The position numbers were made by a program, and so were the translations under genes. Under the pieces are notes generated by a model. That model did not search any database and was not told the origin of the DNA. It was given only the letters and a program-made list of their open reading frames with translations. From contig JAXCGZ010005660.1 of assembly GCA_037179515.1 (NCBI GenBank), positions 27,501 to 91,500 of the forward strand: a stretch of DNA of 64,000 bases, written 5' to 3'. Shown here one piece after another: positions 18,146 through 34,060 of this stretch (within the stretch, counting starts at the first letter, position 1; each line of letters starts with the position of its first letter). Source of the DNA: Halocaridina rubra. Lineage: Eukaryota > Arthropoda > Malacostraca > Decapoda > Atyidae.

Positions 18146-18849
18146 TTAGGTAGCATCTAATAGTTGCAGTAGTTTACCTTTGACCCCTAAAGTTGCTAAA
18201 TGATATAAAATAACGGTTCTGTTTGCAATATCAATGGCATTTTGCAAATCTAGAAAAACAGTGACTTCAGAGCAGTGCTCAGCATTCATAAATTCTACAA
18301 AACACTCTTTCGTACTTTTTCCTTTCCTAAATCCATGTAAATTATTTGATAATTTTCTCTCGAGAGTGAAATCAAGTCTGTTAAGAAGGACTCTCAAAGG
18401 CTTTGCAGAAGCAGGATGTCAGAGAGATGGGTTTTAATTTTGTACTTTCTTTTTTTGGAATTGGAATAATAATGTTTTTTCTTTCATTGTTCTGGAAGTG
18501 TGCCCTCATTATAAATAGTGCTAAATAAAAACTGAATTGGATTAATACCATTACAAATATCATCACTGAGATCTCGGATTACTTGGTATGTAATGCCATC
18601 CTCACCTGGAGAGGCTCTTCCCATGGGAAAGAGAAAAGTCCACTCATTTTTGGTTATGTAGTCAATGAATCTGTCCTCTTCCATTGTTCTTGCACAAGAT
18701 AATTCTATGTTCATCATTCTTTCAAAGTCAAGATTTCTTAATCGTTGTTGAATATCGCAAGGAAGGTCTTCAAAGGAAGATGTCTTAGAGTATTCAGGAA
18801 GAGTTTGGGAATCATTTGTTTGTGACACACTGATGTTTTTGCCTACCAA
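18146..18849 (-). pseudogene. LINE-E RT N-terminal part in three broken frames
   Basis: Three overlapping open segments (18849-18484, 18566-18381, 18397-18146) together give the pre-RT linker (SPGEDGITYQVIRDLSDD), the RT entry motif (KLKPISLTSCFCKAFE) and fingers (NLHGFRKGKSTKECFVEF, FLDLQNAIDIANR). Single-base indels separate them. Confidence 0.8.
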
Positions 18850-19661
18850 AGCATTAATTGACTGCCAGATTTTAGAACTACTATTATGAGCATTGACAGA
18901 CTGTAGGAAGTTTGAAAGTGCTTTATTCGAACATCACTTTTTAGCTCACGGTACTCTCGTAGCGTAAGTAGCAGATTTTCAAGAGTGGTTGCATTGTTGT
19001 CCCTTTTATACATATTAACTGCTCTGTCTACCTGTTTTTTAAATGTGTTTAGCTTGTTATCTTCTGTCCAATTGTTTTTCTTCTTGATTGCTTTGTGTTT
19101 AGGCTTGTGTATGTAAGTTCTATGGAATAAATAAATCCGTTCTATTAACAGATCATAGATTTCTTGGCCTGTAATGGTCTGAATATCTATATTTTCAAAT
19201 GGAGAAGCCTTAAAAGAGCGAAAAGGGGCAACGAATTCGATAGGAATATTTATATGCTTTCGTTTATGTGCTTGACAGTTGCCGGAATCAAGTAGGAATG
19301 TGCTCTCAAGTGCAAAGTGGTCAGACAATAGATCGTCTAGTCTCCAACAAGTAAAGTCTTTCCCATATTCTAAACCATGATAAAATATGTAGTCTAGTCT
19401 ACCACCTCTAAGGTGGGTACGCAAATGTGGTCCAAGTAGGGTAAAGTTGTTATCACTAATAAACTGCCGTCTGCCATTGTAATTACAAGTGTTATCAGAT
19501 GTTTCTGCAAATTCTTTGTGCCTTGCATTAAAATCTCCAGCGAATATAATGTTCTCATAAATAAGAGGATGTGGTAATTTTGCTTCATTGAAGGCATCAG
19601 TTCCAATATATGTATTACAAACATAAAAAGAATTGGTTTTGACATTTATTTTGAAAAGCAT
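18843..19661 (-). pseudogene. LINE-E AP endonuclease, C-terminal two-thirds, and linker
   Basis: Begins inside the endonuclease. Visible motifs are IFAGDFNARH (catalytic Asp/Asn), RLDYIFYH, and LLSDHFALE (the terminal Ser-Asp-His). The N-terminal motifs with the metal-binding Asn and Glu are absent because the insertion is truncated. The endonuclease would nick target DNA for target-primed reverse transcription. Confidence 0.83.
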
Positions 19662-19816
19662 GTATGTGTCATTCTTGTTATCCTCACCATCATTACCTGG
19701 ATTAGTGCTCTCGGTTCTATATAGTTAGTTTTAAATGAACCATACATACACTATATACCATCCATAAAAATATTCATGTAAACTGCATATAAATGAATAG
19801 GTATAAATACCATGTC

Positions 19817-24694
<4,878 letters not shown>

Positions 24695-24883
24695 AATAAT
24701 AAAAATGTTCCATTTGTCCACCATATCCATTATAGCGATACAACGTTACTGAATGCCAAACACGAAATTATCTCCAGTTTATATCGAATTCTTTTCTGGC
24801 TATAACAAGTGTATCGTCTGCCATAGTTCTAAAGATATGTTTGAATAGCGGTTAAAGGAATTAGAATATGTTATTTAAGTCCT

Positions 24884-24920
24884 CACACACACACACACAC
24901 GCACACACACACACACACAC
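24884..24920. repeat. (CA)n tract at LINE-A copy 1 5' junction
   Basis: CA array with one GCA interruption that ends within three bases of the start of LINE-A copy 1. Confidence 0.9.
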
Positions 24921-24922
24921 AT

Positions 24923-25267
24923 GTATGTGGTCCTGAGGATATTGTAAACATACACCAACTAGGTAAATATTCGAGGGAAGGAAAGCCGAGACCAACAAAA
25001 GTAACCTTTGAGAGAGGGGAAACATGTAGGGAAATATTGTTGAGAAAAAAAAGTCTAAAAGACCTTCAAGAATTCAAAGAAGTGTTCATTAGACAATACA
25101 GAACACAGGAAGAGATGGGAAAGATCAAAAACTTGTTGCAAGAGGCAAGAAGGTTAAATGATGAAAGAAATGAAGAAGAGAAGAAAAATTTTTGTTACAG
25201 AGTTCTTCCAGACAAAGGGGAGATAAAGAAGATAATGACAGAAGATCAGGGGATGGGGCCTCATTAA
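24923..25267 (+). pseudogene. LINE-A ORF1 C-terminal part (copy 1)
   Basis: The frame runs from the CA junction to a TAA at 25265-25267. It shows KPRPTKVTFE, then RREIL-like and KNLLQEARRLNDERNEEEKK, followed by a YRVLPDKGEIKKI strand pattern. This is the arrangement of the C-terminal RNA-binding half of LINE ORF1 proteins, which coat the retrotransposon RNA. It overlaps the start of ORF2 in another frame, as in copy 2. The N-terminal half is missing. Confidence 0.6.
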
Positions 25268-25695
25268 GATTGTTATACACAAATGCTGATGGATTAGCTG
25301 GTAAGGCAGTAGAATTAAAAGATAGGATTCACAACAGTAAGGCAGATATAGTAGCAATTACAGAGACTAAGTTGAGTGAGGACATAAACAGTGTCACAGT
25401 TTTTCCTAAGGGTTTCAGAATACTAAGGGTTGAAAGATCTGAGAGGACTGGTGGAGGGATAGCACTGCTCATAAATGAAAGGATTCAAGTCGAAGAAATA
25501 AACTTGGCTATAGAAAGTGAGTTCAAGGAATTTCTTGTTGCTCGCATAAATACTGGGTCAGAGAGCATTATAATAACTGTTGTATACAACCCACCAAGGA
25601 ACCAAAATAGGCTTGAAGTTTATGAGGAAAGTCATATAGGTACTATTGAAGTCATAAACTCAGTTGTTAACATGGCACGGGAAAAAAAAATGTAG
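25192..25695 (+). pseudogene. LINE-A ORF2 N-terminal endonuclease half (copy 1)
   Basis: The domain start is LRLLYTNADGLAGKAVEL at about 25263, with the catalytic Glu in AITETKLSED, then RTGGGIALLI and IITVVYNPPRNQ. It ends at a TAG within an A run at 25682-25690 and continues in another frame as the second endonuclease half. No initiator ATG is evident at its 5' edge, and the overlap with ORF1 suggests coupled or frameshifted translation in the active ancestor. Confidence 0.8.
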
Positions 25696-26117
25696 GATTT
25701 TGATTATGGGAGACTTTAATCATAAAGAGATAGATTGGATAAATCTTGACCCACACAGTGGTGAGGACTCATTCGGGGCAAGATTCCTAGATTGCGTACA
25801 AGGGAATTTCCTACACCAACATGTAATGGAACCAACAAGGGCCAGGGGTGGGGATGAGCCATCACTACTTGATCTAGTGTTCACAGATAATGTGTTGGAT
25901 ATTGAAAAAAATTGAGTATGAACCACCAATTGGAAAGAGTGACCACTGTGTGTTGTTGATGGAGTATATCATTGAAGATATTCTTCCTGAGAGTAGAGGC
26001 ACTGAGGACATGAGGAGGAACTATCGGAAAGGAGATTACATCAAAATGAATGAGCTTTTTACAACAAATCTGTACAAGAAATGTATGACATCTTTTGTGA
26101 GAAATATGGGAAGATAG
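25664..26117 (+). pseudogene. LINE-A ORF2 endonuclease C-terminal half and linker (copy 1)
   Basis: Two frames: 25664-25915 has ILIMGDFNHKEIDW (catalytic Asp/Asn) and LLDLVFTDN, and 25890-26117 has GKSDHCVLL (Ser-Asp-His) and the start of the linker. An extra A in the 25905-25911 run separates them, and a 28-bp loss at 26060/26061 relative to copy 2 ends the second. Confidence 0.8.
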
Positions 26118-28066
26118 TAGATTGCTGCATACCTGTCACCAAAGTAGGTGTAATTCATGCCAGAGAGAAATGGTTCGATAATGGGTGTAAAAGAGCTAAG
26201 GAGTGGAGAGACAAATGCTGGAAAAGGTATAGGAGGAGAAAAAACATAAATGCCTGGCAAACCTACAAAAGAGCAAGAAATGACTACCTAAGTAAAAGGA
26301 GAGAGGCAGAGAGAGACTATGAGAGGGACATCACCAGGAAGGCTAAAGAAAATCCCAAGCTTTTCCACAGCTTTATCAGAGGAAAACTGAAGGTAAAAGA
26401 AGAGGTTTTAAGGCTAAAGAGAGCGGATGGAAGCATCACTGAGACAGATGAAGAGATCTGCAAAGAATTGAACAAGGAGTTTCAGTCAGTATTTACAGTA
26501 GAAAATACCCCACCCCCTCAGATTGCAGTAATAGAAGCTCAAGGGCCGGTATTAGAGAACATCAACCTTACAGCCACAGAGGTATGCAAAGCGCTGATGG
26601 ATTTAGATGTTCATAAAGCTACAGGTCCTGATGACATATCCCCTCATGTGCTTAAAAAATGCGCAAACACAATATCAGTGGCACTAAGTATCATATTTAA
26701 GGAGTCACTGGAGTCGGGGGAGATTCCAAGATGCTGGAAACAAGCAAATGTGATACCTATCTTCAAAAAGGGAAGGAGGGATACGGCTCTGAACTATAGA
26801 CCAGTTTCCTTGACCAGCATAGTTTGCAAAGTTATGGAGAAACTACTAAGGAAACATATCTCTCTTCACTTGGAATCCTTCAACTTTTTGTCAGTGAGGC
26901 AACATGGCTTCAGAGAAGGTAGATCAACAGTAACAAACTTATTAGAATTTTATGATGAGGTAAGCCAAATCTTACAGGAAAGAGAGGGCTGGGCAGACTG
27001 CATATTCCTAGACTTCCAGAAAGCGCTTGACACTGTTCCACATGGGAGACTTATTAGGAAGCTGCAATCAATGGCTAGAATAAGTGGGAATGTTTTGGAA
27101 TGAATAAAAACTTACTTAGAAGGAAGGGAACAGAGGGTTAGAGTAAGACACTCAGTGTCTGAATGGAGAAGAGTTAGTAGTGGAGTTCCACAGGGTTCAG
27201 TTTTAGGGCCACTTTTGTTCCTTGTATATTTAAATGACCTACCAGAGTCTGTAAATTCATTCATGAATATGTTTGCAGATGATGCAAAGATTGTGAAGAA
27301 AGTAAAAAACGAGAACAATGGTAGAGAACTTCAGGAGGATCTAAATAATCTGCATGAGTGGTCAGAAAAGTGGCTAATGAAATTCAATACTTCAAAATGT
27401 AAGGTAATGAGAATGGGTACAAGTGCAAGAAGGCCCAAGCTTGACTACTCGGTGGTTGGAGTACAACTTCAAGAGACAGAAAATGAGAGAGATCTAGGAG
27501 TAAACATACTGGCAGATTTGTCTCCAGAAATACATATAAATGGCATAGTAAGGGCAGCATATGCATTCTTATCAAATGTAAGGGTAGCCTTCAGGCACAT
27601 GGACAAGGAAATGTTCAGAAATATTTATGTAACCTATGTGAGGCCAAAACTCGAATATGCAGCCCCCTTTTGGAATCCGCACTTGAAAAAGCACATAGCT
27701 AAGCTTGAAAAAGTTCAAAGACATGCCACGAAACTGGTGCCAGAAATACGCAATCTCAGTTATGATGAGAGGCTGAGGGAATTAGACTTACCATCACTCG
27801 AAGCTAGAAGAGTGAGGGGGGATATGGTGACAGTCTTTAAATTCCTTCATGATTATGATAGAGTGGATAGGGATCGATATTTTGATATGGCTGGCTCTAG
27901 AACTAGAGGTCATAGTTTGAAGCTTCGTAAGAAAACTTCTTTGCAGGATGTAAGGAAATACTTTTTCAGTGTAAGAGTAGTTGATAATTGGAATTGGCTG
28001 AGCGAGGAGGTAGTTAATGCTATCTCAATCCATAGTTTTATGGACAGGTATGATAAGTATCACTAA
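26081..28066 (+). pseudogene. LINE-A ORF2 reverse transcriptase (copy 1), interrupted by one stop
   Basis: The segment 26081-27103 carries linker, RT entry [28 protein letters not shown] and [15 protein letters not shown]. An in-frame TGA (27101-27103) replaces the Trp codon seen in copy 2. The same frame continues with [20 protein letters not shown] and the catalytic MFADDAKI, then the thumb and the CR1-like C-terminus ending at 28066. Core catalytic residues are intact; the stop and upstream frameshifts make it a pseudogene. Confidence 0.9.
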
Positions 28067-28091
28067 GTATAAAATGGAACCGATGAGGAGA

Positions 28092-28122
28092 CGGGAAGAT
28101 ACGAGCTTTGGGCTCTTTCCCG
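28092..28122 (+). other. LINE-A terminal stem-loop (copy 1)
   Basis: Six-bp outer stem CGGGAA/TTCCCG, bulge, four-bp inner stem GAGC/GCTC. Identical in sequence to the stem-loops at 1989-2019 and, inverted, at 42711-42741. Confidence 0.65.
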
Positions 28123-28154
28123 TAAACACAATTAGGTAATCACAATTAGGTAAT

Positions 28155-28290
<136 letters not shown>

Positions 28291-28299
28291 AAACACTAC

Positions 28300-29155
28300 T
28301 CTATATTAAAACATGAATAATTTTTTTACCCCTGACCGGGACTCGAATCTAAGACATAATTACTGTGCCAAGGCGCTATCAACTACACCACTGAAGGTCT
28401 AAAAGAGAAACAAATCCTACAGCTTATCTACTAGGAATGAACGCATTCTATCAGAATGCCTTTTTGTTCATATTACAGCTTCTCCTAATCTTACTCGTGG
28501 CTTCCTTTTTCGCATTTAATTCAAATCTCAGCTATATAGGTATTAATAATAATCAAATAAACTCTTTACCATATGTGTATATATGAATCACTTTTTAACC
28601 CCTGACCGGGACTCGAAGCTACGACGCATAATTACTGTGCCAAGGCGCTATCAACTACACCACTGAATGTCTTAAAGAGAAAGAAACTTTACAGCTTAAC
28701 TGCTGTACTAGGAATGAACGCATTCTATCAGAACGCCTTTTTGTTCATATTACAGCTTCTCCTAACCTCACTCGTGGCTTCATTTTTCGCATTTAATTCA
28801 AATTTCATCTATATATGTATCAATAATACTCAAATAAACACATTACCATATGTGAAATCATGAATCATTTTTTTACCCCTGACCGAGACTCGAACCTAAG
28901 ACACATAATTACGAAGCAATAAGTAAGATTAGGAGAAGCTGTAATATGAACAAAAAGGCACTCAGATAAAATGCGTTCCTTCCTAGTATAGTAGCTATGC
29001 TGTAAAGTTTGCTTCTCTTTTAGACCTTTAATGGTGTAATTGATAGCGCCTTGGCAGAGTAATTATGTGTTTTATGTTCGAGTCACAGTCAGGGGTAAAA
29101 AAAATTATTCATGTTTTCCCATATGGTAATGTGTTTATTTGATTATTATTATTAC
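28300..29155. repeat. tRNA-like repeat array with internal inversion
   Basis: Three minus-oriented units with B-box halves near 28325, 28605 and 28880 are followed by a plus-oriented unit with its head near 29030-29100. The third minus unit breaks off inside its anticodon arm (ATAATTACGAAG near 28915) and is joined to plus-strand body sequence. Unit length is about 275 bp. It diverges more from consensus than the arrays at 37 and 48 kb. Confidence 0.75.
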
Positions 29156-29442
29156 CTATACAGCTGAGGATGGCTGCCATGTTGCTTTGGTTGTAAACAT
29201 CTGAAAGCTCTATCAATTCTGTTGGAATCTAAAAGAGCTAGAGAGCTGATACCATCAAGCACTTGCTGGAGTTTACAGTAAAACTCAGTGATAATTGCAG
29301 TGTTATCAGTGTGGTTTGAGATTTTTGGACTTAGTCGTTTTTTCTGGTAAAAACTCTTATACTTGGACAAATTCCTTCGATCAGAGGATCCTGGATCTGC
29401 GCATGCGCAGTTCAAGTTGTGTGACGTGTATGCCATCATCAT
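29152..29442 (-). other. Unidentified open frame antisense to the LINE-D 5' flank
   Basis: 96 codons open on the minus strand, reading SSDRRNLSKYKSFYQKKRLS and LQQVLDGISSLALLD. No family was recognised, and it may be chance or a fragment of another repeat. Confidence 0.2.
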
Positions 29443-29731
29443 GTCTACATTACGCCCCCTGTAATCCTGCTACAGGTGTAAGTGCTATCACCACTAAGAC
29501 CACTTGTGTCTTTGAGCATTATGGAGTTCTCAGGGCCTGCCTCCCTCGCTGATCTCGAACCTGATCTGGCTCTGAGTGATGATGACAACATGTCACAGGA
29601 ACAATGACCCCGCCTATGCCATACACATCAGGAGCTGTCATCTGAAGCTACGGAGCAGGCCTCCACCTCTGGGCCGAATATGTAAAGCTTCTCTTTAATG
29701 AAAGCTTCGTTGGCTGTATGAAGTCATCAAG

Positions 29732-30211
29732 ATGTTCCGCCTCAATCAGGAGCTGGCTGAGGAGAAGATGTCTGCTGTCACCTCTCGCTTGGTATGCTTC
29801 TTAAGGTGCCGCAAGGACATTATTGACGCAGTTAAGGGTGAGATATTGTCATTGTTCCTTGATGTTCAGGACTCGGTTGGCAGGCCCCGTAAGTTCCCCA
29901 CATATCTCATTGCTCGTTATCCTGTTGACGTAGATTCTTTTCTGGCCATGGAACTGCTGGGCATATACACTGTTCGTCGCTTCCATCAAAACGGGATGTC
30001 CATCAACCAACTTGTTATCACCTCCAGTCTCCCAGATCCACCACCACCTATTGTCGACTTATCCTTCCTCTCCTGTCTCCCTTCCTGCGAATTGCTTAGA
30101 ATGAAGAACGAACAGCCGTGGTGCTTTAGGTGCTGGGGTATCGGACATATTTCATGCTACTGCTCTGATTCAGAGAAACGTGCGTGGTGTGCGGCCAACC
30201 ATGCCTCTTGA
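29732..30211 (+). pseudogene. LINE-D ORF1 with CCHC zinc knuckle
   Basis: 159 codons with a C-terminal CFRCWGIGHISCYC, an intact CX2CX4HX4C knuckle (encoded near 30122-30163) as in ORF1/gag-like proteins that bind LINE RNA. A methionine-rich beginning may lie upstream (an ATG at 29521 opens 21 codons). The frame after 30211 continues in another register with Pro/His-rich sequence. Confidence 0.6.
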
Positions 30212-30829
30212 TCTTGCCCGTATCGCACCCCTTCACTGCCCACTGCAGCTACTGATTCTGCTAGTACCATGGGCTCATCACCCCCACCTGCACCAGGCAC
30301 CTCTCTGTGGAAATGCCACATATTTGCCGGTGGTCAATGTGTGGCATGGCTGTGCTAGGCTGTCCCGCCCTACCACGACTCAGAGTGTCTCACCAACACC
30401 ACCACCACCACTGTCACTGCCACCTCCTGTCGCCCCAGCTTATACGCTAGTTTCTGCTTTTCGTAATACTGTTGGCTTTCTCAAGTCTTGGTGTGTCTCC
30501 CTTGTTTAACGCTTTGATGCGATCGAGGCTCATTTTCATGCCATTGAGACTCGTATTAATACTCTTGCAGCCTCCTTTGATGATCAGTCTACTAAACTAG
30601 CTACTAACGACACCACACTCTAGTCCCTCGTTGAAGCCTAACAAGTTGCTATTGAGTTGGTCTCCATAATTACTGAGAAGCTGAACTCTCTCGCTGCTCG
30701 TCTTGAGACAGTCGTTACTCCCCCTGTGGACTCCCTTTCCCGTGGCTTGCAACGGAGTGAGGTCTCACCCATTCCTACCACGTGTTTGGCTGCCATAAGC
30801 ATAAGAATAATGTTCGATAGTGATGCACA

Positions 30830-31400
30830 GCTTTATATCCTCTCTTGGAATTCTTGTGGTATAAAGTTGCCTTCAAAGCTTGCTGCAGTTAAGATGTAAG
30901 TCCATTGTCAGCATCCGAATGCTATCTTTCTTCAGGAAGCTTTTGTTGGACGTCCCCTGGGCGAGGGTGCTGCTCCCCCTCTCAATGGTTAAGTTTCCTA
31001 TGGTCATCCCATCAGAAATGGACTCGTTTCTTATATACACTCCTCCCTCCAGCATCAATTACTCTGCACTCCCATTGATGATGATAAGACCTATCAGTTG
31101 TTGAGGTAATGCTGGGAGGTGGTACACTATGTCTTTGTAATGCTTATTCTGCCCCTGGGAGACTGAATATAGTCAGCGTTCCTCCTCCCGCAGCTCGTGG
31201 TATGGTATATATAGGTGACTTTAACACCCGCCACCCTGCTCTAGGTGACCTCTCCGGGACTGAGAACCATAGTGGGGCCCGATTAATTGAGTTCATCCGT
31301 GCCAAACACCTTTCTCAATGGGACACTGGGGGAGCTATGTACTCTCAGGGAGGCACCCTAGACCAAATTCCAGATGAGACGTCATACTTGGATGATCGAC
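30830..31400 (+). pseudogene. LINE-D endonuclease remnants
   Basis: LYILSWNSCGIKLPSKL (with the metal-site Asn, ~30831-30880), AIFLQEAFVG in another frame (catalytic Glu) and MVYIGDFNTRHPALGDLSG (~31202-31260, Asp/Asn motif) are recognisable AP endonuclease blocks in broken frames. Confidence 0.65.
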
Positions 31401-31849
31401 AGACGTACCATGGAAGCAGAAAGGAGGGATTTGGAGGACATTTTCGCTTATTAGAGGAATCCAACCCCCAAGACCTTACGTCAATATCAGATGTCCAGTA
31501 CTACCCTAGTTGCCTTACAACCATGTTCTCACACTGACGCCTGGCACAAGTTCACCAATAGCATTAATCATCAAATGAACATGGTATCCATGTGGCATCA
31601 TATATATACAGTGGTGAGGAAGAAGCCCCTAAGTGCCCTTCATCACAGCCCGGCTCAGTATGCTCAAGCTCTTGGTGATACCTGGTCTGATCAGTCTAGG
31701 GTCTCCAACCTTCTCGAACATGTACAAGAGGCTCTCTCCTCTCATAAAATGCATCATGCTCTTTGCCTGTCTGCAGCCTTGCTGGGGTAAGGTGAGGAGG
31801 ACGATGCACCTATTACCAAAGGCTAATTGTGATGCGCTCTTGCTAGCGG

Positions 31850-32560
31850 TAAAACAACAACCTCAGGCGATGACGGCATTACATATTCGGAGCTCAGCCT
31901 TTTCCTGAAAGTACCTGGTGACCCCCTTCTCCAGTTATACAGCCTCTGTCTCCGACATAGGTACGTGCCACAAGCCTGGATGACTAGCCTTACTGTACAC
32001 ATTCTGAAGCCTAGCAATGGCAAATTCAGACCAATTTTCCTCACATATTGCTTCAGTAAGTGATGGAGTGCATTCTCCTCAGCCGCCTCATGTTCTGGCT
32101 CAAGGGCAAACTTTCATCGAGACTTCATTGTTTTCTGCCATAATGCAGCATGCATCACTGCCTCCTCGAGCTGTACACCCGCCTCTCCTCCACCAGTGTT
32201 ATGGCCTTTCTTGATTTAAAAAATGACTTGGGTATTGGGAACAGGGATGTTATCCTTGACCAGCTAGTAGATTTGGGGGTAAAAGGAAATCTCCTGAGAT
32301 GGATACGAGGGTATCTCAGTAAAAGATCATTCCATGTCCTCTTTGGGGGGGGGGTATTAGCACCACTAGGAGCTTTGACCTTGGTACTCCACAGGGAGGT
32401 GTCCTCAGTCCATTTCTTTTTAGTATGCTAATGCACCACCTTCTCTCCCTACTTCCTAACATCCCTGGAATCACAGTCACATGCTATGCTGATGACACCT
32501 GCATATACTCACACTCTCCAGAACATCTCCAGTGCTTTCTTCGTGCATTTCATGAGCGTC
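31850..32560 (+). pseudogene. LINE-D reverse transcriptase remnants
   Basis: SGDDGITYSELSLFLKVPGD, then LKPSNGKFRPI, FLDLKNDLGIGNRDVILDQL and a GTPQGGVLSP-like string around 32385-32410, and CYADDTCIYSHS around 32486-32520 appear in order but in different frames. YADD is preserved. Confidence 0.7.
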
Positions 32561-32999
32561 CTTCATGATGTGGCCTTATCACTTCTCGGAAAATAGCAGG
32601 ATCTTTTCTCCCCGCAATACACGTACACTTCCAGATTTCCTGGTGGGCGTCAGCATTATACCAAACTGTACACAGTACCTCTACTTGGATGCGCCTGTTT
32701 TGGTTACACCCACCACCCCAGCATTGCAGCATGTTCATCCAACAGTTCAAGATCTACTGACTCGACTGCAGGAAACCTAACACACCTCCAGTGACTCACT
32801 AATAATGCTGCAGGGGTCTCTGTAGCAAGAAGTATCTACATAGCCTATATGCATTCAGTGGTCGGTTATCTTTCTCTTGCTCTAAACCAGCTCTCCAAGT
32901 CAGCATTGGATCCATTAGAAAAGCTTCAAAATAAAGCCATGCGACTCATCCTGGGCTGCCCAATCTCCACTTAGATTGCAAATATGCTGAAGGAGCTCC

Positions 33000-33300
33000 T
33001 ACGTCATGTGAACTGCACGGACTTTTGGATGCTATTAATCTACTGCTGCAAACAGGGAGCAATGGTCGGATTATCTGCAACTCACAGTCTGCTCTCTGTG
33101 CCTTTTCCTCCCCCAAGCCAGAAACCCATAACCTAATCAACCGAATATTATGTCAGCTTGCCATAGCCTTCGAACATTCTCTTGTACACTTCCTGTAGAT
33201 CCCTTCTCATATCGGTATATTAGCGAATCATACAGTCGACCTCCTCGCCAAGACTACCTGTGGGTTGCCTTTACCAGAAGCTGACGCCCACCCTATGAGT
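33000..33300 (+). pseudogene. LINE-D RNase H remnant
   Basis: GRIICNSQSALCAF and PSHIGILANHTVDLLAKTT correspond to RNase H motifs. The third catalytic Asp (FCDSQSALL in LINE-E) is Asn here (CNSQSAL), and a stop replaces the Trp expected before the PSH motif, so catalysis is lost. Confidence 0.65.
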
Positions 33301-33407
33301 CCTCCATGATCCGTTCCACCCATCCTTGGGTGGAGAATCTATAAAAAAAAGCATAATACAAACATCCATGCGTCATAAATTCATGACGTAGGGAGAGCTA
33401 ATAGTAG

Positions 33408-33470
33408 CTTCCTTTTTTATGAGTGTGACACCGGTGCGGAATAAAAACTCATCAGGTCATGCCACTAAAT
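33408..33470 (-). mobile_element. LINE-C 3' end, short inverted fragment
   Basis: TTTTTATGAGTGTGACACCGG on the plus strand is the reverse complement of the conserved LINE-C terminal block (GGTGTCACACTCATA-A(n)). It lies just past the LINE-D end. Confidence 0.55.
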
Positions 33471-34060
33471 GATGAAAAACCAAACAAAGAGAAAAAAAGT
33501 TGGGGAGTGTTGTGACTTGTCAGACGTGAAGAGGTAATTAGAGATGTGTAACAAATACACAAAAATATTCACTGAAGAAGTAGGTATAGGGTAAGAACTG
33601 TGACTGAAGGTAGATATAATAAAGATATTAATTAATTAATTCATAAGATAAGTAAAGATGGTGACAAAATGTTGTTTTCCCTTGATCTTTTCCTACAAAG
33701 TTTATTAGAAGAGTTAGTGGACGAAAAATACGAGTTCAAAGAAAACAGAGACGTAAGTGTAATAAAAGAGTCATGATCGGCTAAAGATTTTGATTCTGAC
33801 TTCCTTGTGTGACTGACTGATTTCTGACAAACCTGATTTGGTTGGGGATGTTGCATCCTTAATCATTTCTATTTAATTTAAAATCAAGTTGGGAAAAAGA
33901 AAGTTGGAAATGAGGTTGGCGTCAGCTATTATGTTTTGAAAATATGAACCAGAAACAGTTATGACTCTGGATACCAACCTACTTCCCGGGTGTGCTAGTT
34001 AGTTAACCAGGTCACACCAGGTCAAGGAAATTACCTACTTATGAATATCATGTAATCAAG
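33471..34060. other. Unassigned spacer
   Basis: AT-rich with a short ATTAATTAATTAATT palindrome near 33627. No gene recognised. Confidence 0.4.

Larger units (their letters stand above)
16150..19722 (-). mobile_element. LINE-E, RNase H-bearing non-LTR retrotransposon, 5'-truncated and broken
   Basis: Minus-strand order is partial AP endonuclease (19661-18843), linker and RT palm (18849-17334), RNase H (17139-16453) and a Cys/His tail (16449-16231), followed by an A-rich 3' end. The RT-plus-RNase H order is the I-superfamily layout. ORF1 and the first part of the endonuclease are absent, so the insertion is 5'-truncated near 19722. At least five frame changes separate the parts, so the copy is dead. 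LINE-D at 29.4-33.35 kb is a divergent relative with the same domain order. Confidence 0.88.
29443..33345 (+). mobile_element. LINE-D, RNase H-bearing non-LTR retrotransposon, heavily decayed
   Basis: Plus-strand order: ORF1/gag-like with a CCHC knuckle (to ~30211), AP endonuclease remnants (~30830-31390), RT remnants (~31850-32560), thumb region (~32800-32960) and RNase H remnant (~33000-33300), then an A-run near 33345. All domains are cut by many stops and frameshifts. Domain order matches LINE-E, and the pre-RT signature (GDDGITY) and SLTVHILKPSNGKFRPI pattern are comparable. It is much older than LINE-A. Confidence 0.82.
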
